Positions 6,955 to 13,942 of a DNA stretch of 14,497 nt are shown here, one piece after another. Source of the stretch: LMUY01 sp964245495 (GTDB lineage: Bacteria > Pseudomonadota > Alphaproteobacteria > Acetobacterales > Acetobacteraceae); the NCBI GenBank assembly GCA_964245495.1, contig CAXTNC010000075.1:1-14497 (forward strand). The letters are read 5' to 3'. The first letter of the stretch is position 1. Each line of letters opens with the position of its first letter. Position numbers and translations under genes: made by a program. Below the pieces are notes generated by a model, which did no database searches, had not been told where the DNA came from, and saw only the letters and a list, made by a program, of their open reading frames with translations.

Positions 6955-8186
6955 AAGTGCCGCGCCCGAAGGCGCTGGGCGTGAAGCGCCGCCGGGTGCT
7001 GCTGGTCGCCAACAACTTCCCGCCCGTGCGCGGCGGCTCGGCCGTGGTGTACGCCAACCTCGCGCGCTGCGCCGGGGAGCGGATGGTCGTGGTGGCGCCG
7101 CGCAACAGCTACCTTGACGGCCTGCCAGCGATCGGCTGGCGCGAGCACGACCGCGGCAAGCCTTACCGCACCATCCGGCTGCCGCTGCTGCGCACCCGGA
7201 TGGACGGCGTGCCCCGGCGCGGCCTGCGCAAGCTGCTGTTCTGGGCGCGGGACGGCGCCATTCGGCTGCGGCTGGCCGCCCTCCTGCTGTGGACGGTGTG
7301 GCGGGAGGGCGCAGGGGCGGTCTGCGTGGGAGAGCTGCTGGCCAGCGGCTGGATCATCCGGCTGTTCCGCTTCGTGCCCGACGTGCGCACGGTCGCCTAC
7401 GTCCACGGCGAGGAGATCACCACGGAGGACCGTTACGACCGGGGCCATGCCCGCGCCCGCCAGGTCTTGCGCGAAAGCGACCGGGTGGTCGTGGTCAGCC
7501 GCTTCACCCAGGCCGCCGTGGCGGCGCTGCTGGGCGCGCCGGGCCGGGTCAGCCTGCTGGAGAACGGCGTCGATGCCGGGCGTTTCCATCCGCAGGCCAA
7601 GGCGCAGGACCTTCTGGATCTTTACCGGCTCCCGGGCTGCTTCGTCTTCGTCTCCGTCTGCCGGCTGCTGGAGAAGAAGGGCGTCGATCACGCCATCCGC
7701 GCCTTCGCCGCGGTGGCGGCCCGGCATCCTGACTGCCGCTACCTGGTCGTGGGCAGCGGCCCCTATGCCGACCCGCTGCACGGGTTGGCGGCGGAGCTGG
7801 GCCTGTCAGGGCAGGTGGTGTTCGCCGGCGCCGTGGCGGACGACGAGCTGGTGGACCACTACCGGCTCGGCGATGCGTTCATCATGCCCAACCGCGAGCT
7901 GGCCAACGGCGACACCGAGGGCTTCGGCCTGGTGTTCCTGGAAGCCAACAGCTGCGGCCTGCCGGTGATCGCTGGGCGGGACGGCGGCAGCACGGACGCG
8001 GTGCAGCACGGCGTCAACGGCCTGGTGGTGGACGGGCGCGACGTGGCGGCCATCGCGGCGGCGATGCTGCGGATGCGGGAGGACGCGCCGCTGCGGGAGC
8101 AGCTCAGCCGCGAGGGGCTGCGGGTCGCGGCCCGCGCGGACTGGGCAGAGAAGACCCGCGCCTTCCTCGCGATCTGCCTCTCGTAG
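6951..8186 (+). CDS. GT4-family glycosyltransferase
   Basis: A 411-residue GT-B fold enzyme. The N-terminal domain opens with VLLVANNFPPVRGGSAVVYANL, where the Gly-rich loop meets the acceptor and donor. The C-terminal domain has VSVCRLLEKKGVDHAIRAF, VVGSGPYADPL and the retaining-enzyme EX7E motif, EGFGLVFLE, with Glu323 and Glu331. It should transfer a sugar from a nucleotide-sugar donor, probably to a lipid-linked polysaccharide intermediate at the inner face of the membrane. The TTG at 6951 is chosen as start because GGGAGG ends 7 nt upstream and TTGA overlaps the deacetylase stop, a typical coupled arrangement; GTG 6957 is less well placed. Donor and acceptor cannot be predicted. The YdcF-family gene follows after 66 nt. 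Confidence 0.88.
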   Translation: MKVPRPKALGVKRRRVLLVANNFPPVRGGSAVVYANLARCAGERMVVVAPRNSYLDGLPAIGWREHDRGKPYRTIRLPLLRTRMDGVPRRGLRKLLFWARDGAIRLRLAALLLWTVWREGAGAVCVGELLASGWIIRLFRFVPDVRTVAYVHGEEITTEDRYDRGHARARQVLRESDRVVVVSRFTQAAVAALLGAPGRVSLLENGVDAGRFHPQAKAQDLLDLYRLPGCFVFVSVCRLLEKKGVDHAIRAFAAVAARHPDCRYLVVGSGPYADPLHGLAAELGLSGQVVFAGAVADDELVDHYRLGDAFIMPNRELANGDTEGFGLVFLEANSCGLPVIAGRDGGSTDAVQHGVNGLVVDGRDVAAIAAAMLRMREDAPLREQLSREGLRVAARADWAEKTRAFLAICLS

Positions 8187-8252
8187 CCGCACGCAACGCC
8201 ATCAGCTCCATGCTTGCGCCGCATCCACGCCGAACTGGGCAAAGGGACTGCC

Positions 8253-8990
8253 GTGTCATTGAGCGCCCTGCCTATCGCCTTCGGCGTGCCCCCGCTCAGC
8301 CTGTTGCCGGTGTGCGGCGCTGGCTTGCTGCTCGGCCTGCGCCACCGCCGCGCCGGCTTGGCCGTTCTCGCGTTCGGGCTGGCCGGCCTGCTCCTGCTCG
8401 CCTTGCCCGCCGTGTCCGGCCTGCTCACTGCCTCGCTGGAGACAGGCTTGCCGCTCACGCCCTCGGCCGCCGACCCGCCGGAAGCGATCGTGATCCTTTC
8501 GGCCGGGGTCACGCGCGGCGCCAGCCCGGAGGAGATCACGCCCGACACGCTCACCCTGGAGCGGGAGCGGGCAGGGGCGGCGCTGGCCCGGCGGACGCAC
8601 CTGCCCATCCTGGTCACCGGCGGGCCGACGCCGGAGGGTGTCACCCTGGCCGCCGTCATGGCGCGCAGCCTGGCCGAGGACTTCGGCATGCCAGTGCGCT
8701 GGACGGAGCCAAAGGCGCTGGACACGTGGGAGAACGCCGCCGACAGCGCCGCGGTGCTGAAGGCGGACGGCGTCCGTTCGGTCTACCTCGTGACGCACGC
8801 CTGGCATATGCCGCGGGCGCTCGCCGCCTTCGCCCGCGCCGGCATCACCGCCACCGCCGCCCCGGTCCGGCTGGACCCGTTCCCGGCCTGGCAGGCATCG
8901 GACTTCGTCCCGCGCACCAAGGACTGGCTGGCAAGCTACTACGCGCTGCACGAATGGATCGGCCGGGCCGCCTACGCCCTGCTGCGGTAG
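8253..8990 (+). CDS. YdcF/ElyC/SanA-family (DUF218) membrane protein
   Basis: About 245 residues. The N terminus carries two hydrophobic segments (LPVCGAGLLLGL and AVLAFGLAGLLLLALPAVSGLL) that anchor it in the inner membrane. The rest is a DUF218 domain: EAIVILSAG, LPILVTGG, a TWENAADSA helix and the VTHAWHMPRAL motif with its conserved His-Met-Pro-Arg. E. coli ElyC of this family is linked to peptidoglycan and lipid-carrier-dependent envelope assembly; a similar role with undecaprenyl-linked glycans would suit the neighbouring glycosyltransferase, but the reaction is unknown. GTG 8253 is chosen because AAGGGA lies 5 nt upstream; the frame extends back to a TTG at 8214 and a TTG at 8259 is also possible. 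Its stop lies 4 nt before the next gene, so the two are almost certainly in one operon. Confidence 0.82.
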   Translation: MSLSALPIAFGVPPLSLLPVCGAGLLLGLRHRRAGLAVLAFGLAGLLLLALPAVSGLLTASLETGLPLTPSAADPPEAIVILSAGVTRGASPEEITPDTLTLERERAGAALARRTHLPILVTGGPTPEGVTLAAVMARSLAEDFGMPVRWTEPKALDTWENAADSAAVLKADGVRSVYLVTHAWHMPRALAAFARAGITATAAPVRLDPFPAWQASDFVPRTKDWLASYYALHEWIGRAAYALLR

Positions 8991-8994
8991 GCTC

Positions 8995-10038
8995 ATGGCC
9001 ATGGATTTGGTTCTCGCATCCTCTCTCGACGACCTGCCGCCGGGCAGCGCCGCTCTGTTCCCGCCCGACCCGCTCGGCAACGCCGACTGGTACCGGACGG
9101 TGGCGGCCCACGCCCTGCCGCCGGAGGCTTCGCCTTGCTTCGCCGTGCTGATGCAGGACGGCGCTTCCATCGCCTTGGCACCGCTGGAACGCCGGGGCCG
9201 CCGCCTGGCCAGCCTCACCACGCCCTACACCTGCGCGCACTGGCCGGTGCTGGCCGCCGACCCGCTGAGGGCTGGGCGACGGCTGGGCAGGTTCTACCGA
9301 AACTGCGCCACCGTGCGGCTGGACGCCGTGCCGGCGGAATGGCCGGGCCTCGCCCCGTTCACCGCCGGGCTGCGGGAAGCCGGCCTGCGCGTGCAAAGCT
9401 TCAACCATTTCGGCAACTGGCATGAGCCGGTGGCCGGGCGGTCCTGGGCTGAGTACCTGTCCGTCCGGCCCGGCGCGCTGCGCGAAACGGTGCGCCGCAA
9501 GCTGAAGCGTTGCGAGGCGGAGGCGCGTTTCGAGCTGTTCACTTTGCCGGACGGCCTCCAGCGCGGCATCGACGCCTTCGAGGCAGTCTACGGCGCGAGC
9601 TGGAAGGAGCCGGAACCGTTTCCCCGCTTCAACGCCGGCCTGATGCGCAGCCTGGCCGAACAGGGCGCGTTGCGCCTCGGCGTGCTGTGGGCAGGGGAGC
9701 GCCCGGCCGCCGTGCAGTTCTGGGCGGTGGGGCAGGGGCGGGCCACCGTGCTGAAGCTGGCGCACGGCGAGGCGTTCAAGCCGCTTTCCCCCGGCACGGC
9801 GCTGACCGCGATGATGATCCGGCGCCTGCTGGACGAGGAGCGGGTGGCGGAGCTGGACTTCGGCCGCGGCGACGACCCGTACAAGGCATCCTGGACCACG
9901 CAGCGCCGCCGCCGGGTCGGGCTGCTGGTCATCAACCCGTGGCGTCCCGCGGGCCTGGCGGCGCTCGGGCGGGGCCTGGCCGGGTCGCTGCGCCGCCAGT
10001 GGGGCGTCAGTGGGTGGGGTAGCTGCGCGGATAGGTGA
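8995..10038 (+). CDS. FemAB/BioF2-like GNAT N-acyltransferase (second copy)
   Basis: A 347-residue Acetyltransf_6-type protein. It has GALRETVRRKLKRCEAEARF in the middle, the core strand pair LGVLWAGERPAAVQFWAV, and the family ending LDFGRGDDPYK at residues 287-297, matching the D-F-x-x-G-x-D-x-Y-K of the copy at 4820-5860. It probably adds an acyl group to an amino-sugar intermediate; the product of the upstream deacetylase would be a free amine and therefore a natural acceptor, which is inference. ATG 8995 follows the YdcF stop by 4 nt; ATG 9001, with GGTAGG 9 nt upstream, is an equally good start and removes two residues. The last 32 nt overlap the end of the lptM gene on the other strand, an unusual tail-to-tail overlap. 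Confidence 0.82.
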   Translation: MAMDLVLASSLDDLPPGSAALFPPDPLGNADWYRTVAAHALPPEASPCFAVLMQDGASIALAPLERRGRRLASLTTPYTCAHWPVLAADPLRAGRRLGRFYRNCATVRLDAVPAEWPGLAPFTAGLREAGLRVQSFNHFGNWHEPVAGRSWAEYLSVRPGALRETVRRKLKRCEAEARFELFTLPDGLQRGIDAFEAVYGASWKEPEPFPRFNAGLMRSLAEQGALRLGVLWAGERPAAVQFWAVGQGRATVLKLAHGEAFKPLSPGTALTAMMIRRLLDEERVAELDFGRGDDPYKASWTTQRRRRVGLLVINPWRPAGLAALGRGLAGSLRRQWGVSGWGSCADR

Positions 10039-10129
10039 TCTGGTCCGCCGGACCCGGCGCGTCCGGGACGCCTTTCTTGCCGCACCCGGCCAAGGCCAGG
10101 GCGGCGAGCAGCGCCAGGACGGCCCTCAT
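10007..10129 (-). CDS. lptM: LptM/YifL-type small lipoprotein (LPS translocon maturation)
   Basis: A 40-residue lipoprotein too short for usual ORF calls. A hydrophobic signal (VLALLAALALAG) ends in the lipobox Leu-Ala-Gly-Cys with the lipidated Cys16, followed at once by GKKG, the small family signature (CGxKGP in E. coli YifL/LptM). Its ATG (10129-10127) overlaps the argH TGA as ATGA, the standard coupling seen for this gene behind argH in alphaproteobacteria. In E. coli LptM assists disulfide maturation of LptD in the outer membrane. After the signal only 24 residues remain, ending in YPRSYPTH. Downstream, where lysA usually sits, a convergent acyltransferase gene overlaps it by 32 nt. Confidence 0.8.
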   Translation of the reverse strand: MRAVLALLAALALAGCGKKGVPDAPGPADQITYPRSYPTH

Positions 10130-11541
10130 GCCAGCGCCGCCTGCCACCGGGCCGCCTGCTGCGCCACGTTGCCGGGCGCCGTGCCGCCGCAGCTGGTGCG
10201 CGACGCCACGGACGCCTCCACCGTCAGCACCTCGAACACGGCGGCGGTGATGCCGGGTTCCTCCGCCTGCATCTCCGCCAGGCTCAGCCCGGCCAGCTCC
10301 GTGCCGCGCGCCTCCGCCCGCGCCACCAGCCGGCCGGTGACGTGGTGCGCCGTGCGGAACGGCAGGCGCAGCGCCCGCACCAGCCAGTCGGCCAGGTCGG
10401 TCGCAGTGGCGAAGCCGCTGCCCGCCACCGCCCGCATCCGCGCCGTGTCCGGCTGGAGGTCGCGCACCATGCCGGTCATCGCGGCCAGCGCCAGCGCCAG
10501 CGCGTCGGCGGCGTCGAACACCGGCTCCTTGTCCTCCTGCGTGTCCTTCGCGTAAGCGAGCGGCAGGCCCTTCATCACCGTCAGCAGCGCCACCAGCGCG
10601 CCCACCACCCGTCCCGTCTTGGCCCGCGCCAGCTCCGCCGCGTCCGGGTTGCGCTTCTGCGGCATGATGGAGGACCCGGTGGTGAACGCGTCCGACAGCC
10701 GCACGAAGCCGAACGGCGCCGAGCACCACAGCACGATCTCCTCCGCCAGGCGCGACAGGTGCACGGCGCAAATGGCGGCGGCGGCCAGGAACTCCAGCGC
10801 GAAGTCCCGGTCGGACACGGCATCCAGCGAGTTCGCCGCCGGGCGGTCGAAGCCCAGCGCCGCCGCCGTGGCGTCCCGGTCGATCGGGAACGAGGTGCCG
10901 GCCAGCGCCGCCGCCCCCAGCGGGCACTCGTTCAGCCGCGCCCGGGCGTCCCGCAGCCGGCCGCGGTCGCGGTGCAGCATCTCCACGTAGGCCAGCAGGT
11001 GGTGGCCGAACGTCACCGGCTGCGCGGTTTGCAGGTGGGTGAAGCCGGGCATCGGGTCCGCCGCGTGCTGCGCCGCCCGGTCCGCCAGCGCCCGCATCAG
11101 CCCGGCCGCCTGGCCGTCCAGCGCGTCGATGGCGTCGCGCACCCACAGGCGGAAATCGGTCGCCACCTGGTCGTTGCGGCTGCGCGCCGTGTGCAGCCGC
11201 TTGCCGGCCTCGCCGATGCGCTCGGTCAGCCGCGCCTCGATGTTCATGTGAATGTCTTCGAGCGCCGGGTCGAAGGCGAACCGCCCCGCCTCGATCTCCG
11301 CGCCGATGGCGGCCAGCCCGTCGCGGATCGCCGCCTCGTCCGCTGCTCCGATGATGCCGACGCGGGCCAGCATGGCGGCGTGCGCCAGGGAGCCGCGGAT
11401 GTCCTGCCGCCACAGCCTGCGGTCAAAGCCGATGGAGGCGTTGATCTCAGCCATGATGGCGGACGGCCCGCCAGCGAAGCGCCCGCCCCATTGCGCGTTG
11501 GCGCCTGCGTCCCGACGTTGCGGCTCTGATTGTGCTGGCAA
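10126..11541 (-). CDS. argH: Argininosuccinate lyase
   Basis: A 471-residue enzyme, the normal length, that splits argininosuccinate into arginine and fumarate, the last step of arginine synthesis in the cytoplasm. The N terminus has the conserved WGGRF, the active-site region has TARSRNDQVATDFRLW and GFTHLQTAQPV, and the fumarase/lyase superfamily signature GSSIMPQKRNP is at residues 289-299, containing the flexible loop with the catalytic Ser. The start is an uncommon TTG at 11541: no ATG or GTG lies between it and the conserved WGGRF at residue 18, and no start codon lies further upstream in frame before the divergent gene. The start codons of argH and tlpA are 12 nt apart, so each gene's promoter must lie inside or upstream of the other. 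lptM overlaps its stop. Confidence 0.97.
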   Translation of the reverse strand: MPAQSEPQRRDAGANAQWGGRFAGGPSAIMAEINASIGFDRRLWRQDIRGSLAHAAMLARVGIIGAADEAAIRDGLAAIGAEIEAGRFAFDPALEDIHMNIEARLTERIGEAGKRLHTARSRNDQVATDFRLWVRDAIDALDGQAAGLMRALADRAAQHAADPMPGFTHLQTAQPVTFGHHLLAYVEMLHRDRGRLRDARARLNECPLGAAALAGTSFPIDRDATAAALGFDRPAANSLDAVSDRDFALEFLAAAAICAVHLSRLAEEIVLWCSAPFGFVRLSDAFTTGSSIMPQKRNPDAAELARAKTGRVVGALVALLTVMKGLPLAYAKDTQEDKEPVFDAADALALALAAMTGMVRDLQPDTARMRAVAGSGFATATDLADWLVRALRLPFRTAHHVTGRLVARAEARGTELAGLSLAEMQAEEPGITAAVFEVLTVEASVASRTSCGGTAPGNVAQQAARWQAALA

Positions 11542-11553
11542 GGACCCACCCTG

Positions 11554-12099
11554 ATGACCGAGATGACGCGCCGCGCCCTGGTGGCGGCCGCCGGGACCCT
11601 AGCGGCGGCGGCCCCGCTGCGTAAACTGCGGGCCCAGTCGCTGGGGGGCATCGACCAGCTGCACGCCCTGCCGCAGCCGCGCAAGGTCGATCCACGGTTC
11701 AGCGCCGCGGACGGCTCGCCCCGCACCCTGGCGGACTACCCCGGCAAGGCGGTGGTGCTGAACCTGTGGGCCACCTGGTGCATCCCCTGCGTGCGCGAGA
11801 TGCCCGCTTTGGACGATCTGGCCCACCTGGTGGGGCGCGACGACATCGTGGTGCTGCCCGTGGCGTCCGACCGCGGGGGCGCTGCGGTGGTGCAGCGCTT
11901 CTTCGCCGAGCACGACATCCGCAACCTGCCGGTGCTGCTCGACCCGATGAGCGCCATGGCGCACGACCTGAACGTGCGCGGCATCCCGACCACGCTGCTG
12001 ATCGACAAGAACGGCTACGAGGTCGGCTGGCTGGAGGGGGCGGCGGACTGGTCGTCGCCGGATGCGGTGACGGTGGTGAGGAAGGTGGCGACGTCGTAA
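11554..12099 (+). CDS. tlpA: TlpA-family thioredoxin-like thiol-disulfide oxidoreductase
   Basis: A 181-residue periplasmic thioredoxin-fold protein. The N terminus MTEMTRRALVAAAGTLAAAAP carries a twin Arg (residues 6-7) followed by a hydrophobic stretch, resembling a Tat or Sec signal or an uncleaved anchor. The redox motif WCIPC has Cys76 and Cys79, preceded by the typical LNLWATW, and the cis-Pro loop is seen as GIPTT. TlpA/ResA proteins reduce disulfides in the periplasm, often for cytochrome c or copper-site assembly. Start ATG 11554 has AAGGA 9 nt upstream; the frame stays open to TTG 11530, but that would start inside the argH coding region. Adjacency of tlpA and argH is common in alphaproteobacteria. 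The exact client protein is unknown. Confidence 0.9.
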   Translation: MTEMTRRALVAAAGTLAAAAPLRKLRAQSLGGIDQLHALPQPRKVDPRFSAADGSPRTLADYPGKAVVLNLWATWCIPCVREMPALDDLAHLVGRDDIVVLPVASDRGGAAVVQRFFAEHDIRNLPVLLDPMSAMAHDLNVRGIPTTLLIDKNGYEVGWLEGAADWSSPDAVTVVRKVATS

Positions 12100-12339
12100 A
12101 GGGCGTTCAGCGCACGGTCCGAGGATGGGATGAGATGATGGACGGGGAAAGCCCACTCCGAGCGACTTGATGGCTGTTGTCAGCGGGTCCATGGAAGACC
12201 AAGCCAGCTTACGTATCAAGTTCATGACCTGCAGCGACCATTTAGAGAGGAAGACCGGGCAGCTCCAGGATGAGACTATAAGCGTTCTTGCTCGAACGGG
12301 CAGGGCGCTTGACAAGATGAGCAAGTGTTGCAGACATCC
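12100..12339. other. Intergenic region between convergent tlpA and methyltransferase genes
   Basis: This 240-bp gap is AT-richer than the genes to its left. It holds short open stretches on both strands, but none has a clear Shine-Dalgarno sequence or a recognisable family. A weak stem, CGTTC at 12283-12287 with GAACG at 12294-12298, is the only terminator-like structure seen, and no T-tract follows it. Confidence 0.5.
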
Positions 12340-13161
12340 TCAAGATTGTTGCTCGCCGGCCTTCAAGGCCCATCCAGTAAACTCCAGCATGCCAAGAACT
12401 TGGCTATGCAAGTTCACGAATCCATCGCGCAGTCGAGACTTAACTGTTGTAACATCGTAACGGGGATTCCTCAAGGTGCCCATGGAGTAAAAACCTTTAA
12501 GGCACAGCTCGCACCATTCGAATATCTCGGAATCTGAATTCGAGACGACCGGATAAGCACTGCTCAAGCGCGGAACTCCAAGTCCTGCTTTATGGAAGAT
12601 TTCGGACATCTCGAAAGCTGCGCATGGATAGTTGAATGAGGATTGGAAGCAGTTCGTTATCGTCTGCAAAATCTCATCATAAAGACTGAACTGCGGGCGG
12701 CAGGATGGCGGCGCTATGCCGGCGTGTTCGTGAAACGCCACGATCCCGCCAGGACGCACCTTAGCCGCGACGTTCTTGACGAATTGCACTGGCTCCTTCT
12801 GGTGGATCAGGACCAACCGGCCAAGCGCCACGTCAAACTCGGGTTGTTGGCTTAGGTCGGCATCCGAACCTTCGTAAAAGTGAAGGTTGGTGTAACCCGC
12901 TGCCGAAGCCCGCTGCCGCGCGACTTCCAGCACCTTCGGTCCGACATCAACGCCGATCACCATCCCCTTCGGTCCAACTTTCTCAGCAGCGATGAGCGCA
13001 ACATCGCCAGGACCGCAGCCAATATCCAACACAACCTGGCCCGGTCCTACCCCACATGCTGCCAAGAGGCTGCGGGTCATGGGCTCCATGATATTGGCCT
13101 GAACTTGCTGACGCCTTACCTCATCATCTGCATGACCAAGGTGGTATTCACCTTCTTGCAT
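12340..13161 (-). CDS. Class I SAM-dependent methyltransferase
   Basis: A 273-residue protein with a Rossmann-fold methyltransferase domain. An N-terminal YHLGH element (residues 6-10) precedes motif I, VVLDIGCGPGDVA (residues 43-55), then an acidic ribose-binding VIGVDV (Asp72), and a motif III-like KVRPGGIVAFHEH. This pattern is shared by UbiE-like and natural-product small-molecule methyltransferases; the substrate is unknown. The frame opens upstream at 13215, but ATG 13161 is preferred because family members start close to the YHLGH element and the extra 18 residues are merely hydrophobic; no strong Shine-Dalgarno sequence is visible. Base composition is lower in GC than all neighbours (about 47% over 12421-12540, counted by hand), with codons such as CAA, GAA and GCA, suggesting acquisition by transfer. 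Confidence 0.85.
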   Translation of the reverse strand: MQEGEYHLGHADDEVRRQQVQANIMEPMTRSLLAACGVGPGQVVLDIGCGPGDVALIAAEKVGPKGMVIGVDVGPKVLEVARQRASAAGYTNLHFYEGSDADLSQQPEFDVALGRLVLIHQKEPVQFVKNVAAKVRPGGIVAFHEHAGIAPPSCRPQFSLYDEILQTITNCFQSSFNYPCAAFEMSEIFHKAGLGVPRLSSAYPVVSNSDSEIFEWCELCLKGFYSMGTLRNPRYDVTTVKSRLRDGFVNLHSQVLGMLEFTGWALKAGEQQS

Positions 13162-13225
13162 AATTAACCCCAGAAGCGCCTGGCTGAACGGGAAGATGAC
13201 AAATGCTGCAAACATCCAAAGGCAA

Positions 13226-13241
13226 GGAGGCGCAACCCTCC
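13226..13241 (-). terminator. Small hairpin after clpP (weak terminator candidate)
   Basis: GGAGG (13226-13230) and CCTCC (13237-13241) form a 5-bp GC stem with a 6-nt loop, 12 nt beyond the clpP stop. On the minus strand the stem is followed by TTGCCTTTGG, a weakly T-rich run. It would separate clpP transcription from the methyltransferase gene. The stem is short and the T-run imperfect, so this is only a candidate. Confidence 0.35.
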
Positions 13242-13252
13242 CCGCCGCCCGC

Positions 13253-13909
13253 TCAGAACTCCTTGGCCGACTGCACCACCCGACTCACCAGCCCGTAGGC
13301 AATCGCCTCCTCCGCGCTCATCCAGTAGTTGCGGTCCGTGTCGTTGGCGATCCGCTCGTAGCTCTGCCCGGTTTCGCGCGCGATCAACTGGTTGATCCGC
13401 TCGCGCATCTTGATGATCTCGCGCGCCTCGATGTCGATGTCGGTCGCCGGGCCGCGCACGCCGCCCATCGGCTGATGCAGCAGGAAGCGCGTGTTGGGCA
13501 GGCACATGCGGTTCTCCTTGCGGCCGGCCAAGAAGATCAGCGCGCCCGCGCTCGCCACCCAGCCGGTGCCGATCACCCGCACCGGGGCTTCGGCGTCCAC
13601 GAAGCGGATCATGTCGTGGATGGTGTCGCCGCTCTCCACGTGGCCGCCGGGCGAGTTGATGTACACGTCGATCGGCCCGCTGCCCTCGCTCGCCAGCGCC
13701 AGCAGGCGGCCGGTCACGTCGCGCGCCACCTTGTCGTTGATCGCGCCGAACACCAGCACCTTGCGCTGCTTGAGCAGCCGGCTTTCCAGCTCGTTGATCG
13801 GTGAGCTCAGCGTGCGGTTGTCGCTCGGCTCCTTGGTGTCCGGCCCCATCGGCTCCGGCACGTCCGGCCCGTCGGGGGCGTCAGGCTCTTCGTCGTCCAA
13901 TCGGGTCAT
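13253..13909 (-). CDS. clpP: ClpP-family protease subunit with Ser-His-Asn triad
   Basis: A 218-residue ClpP-fold serine peptidase. An acidic, Pro-rich N-terminal extension of about 35 residues precedes the core. The nucleophile is Ser120 in GWVASAGA (canonical GxxASMGA), the base His145 in RFLLHQP, and the INSPGGHVESG block (residues 84-94) shapes the oxyanion site. Where E. coli ClpP has its catalytic Asp (the second D of DTERD), this protein has Asn194 in NDTDRNYW; the codon on the minus strand is AAC (13330-13328). The protein resembles the second, non-canonical ClpP common in alphaproteobacteria, which may assemble with another ClpP and a Clp ATPase in the cytoplasm. Start ATG 13909 has AGGAG 5 nt upstream. 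It follows the ferredoxin-NADP reductase gene by 23 nt and is probably co-transcribed with it. Whether it is active alone is unknown. Confidence 0.92.
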   Translation of the reverse strand: MTRLDDEEPDAPDGPDVPEPMGPDTKEPSDNRTLSSPINELESRLLKQRKVLVFGAINDKVARDVTGRLLALASEGSGPIDVYINSPGGHVESGDTIHDMIRFVDAEAPVRVIGTGWVASAGALIFLAGRKENRMCLPNTRFLLHQPMGGVRGPATDIDIEAREIIKMRERINQLIARETGQSYERIANDTDRNYWMSAEEAIAYGLVSRVVQSAKEF

Positions 13910-13923
13910 GGCATCTCCTGTGA

Positions 13924-13942
13924 GCCGGCCCGCTAGGCCGGC
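13924..13942. repeat. Perfect inverted repeat at the reductase-clpP junction
   Basis: GCCGGCC (13924-13930) and GGCCGGC (13936-13942) are perfect inverted arms around CGCTA. The hairpin covers the stop codon of the reductase gene and ends 5 nt before the clpP Shine-Dalgarno sequence. No T-run follows, so it is more likely an mRNA processing, stability or partial-attenuation element between the two coding regions than a terminator. Confidence 0.55.

Noticed and set aside
10342..11529. 395-codon plus-strand open frame antisense to argH
   Set aside because: Shadow frame rich in Arg, Gln and His; argH is unambiguous on the other strand.
12358..12370. Palindrome GGCCTTCAAGGCC
   Set aside because: It lies inside the methyltransferase coding region, is short, and has no flanking features suggesting a site.
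12167..12460. Plus-strand open frame of 97 codons across the tlpA-methyltransferase gap
   Set aside because: It runs into the 3' end of the methyltransferase gene on the other strand, lacks a good ribosome site and resembles no family I recognise; a decayed gene remnant cannot be excluded.
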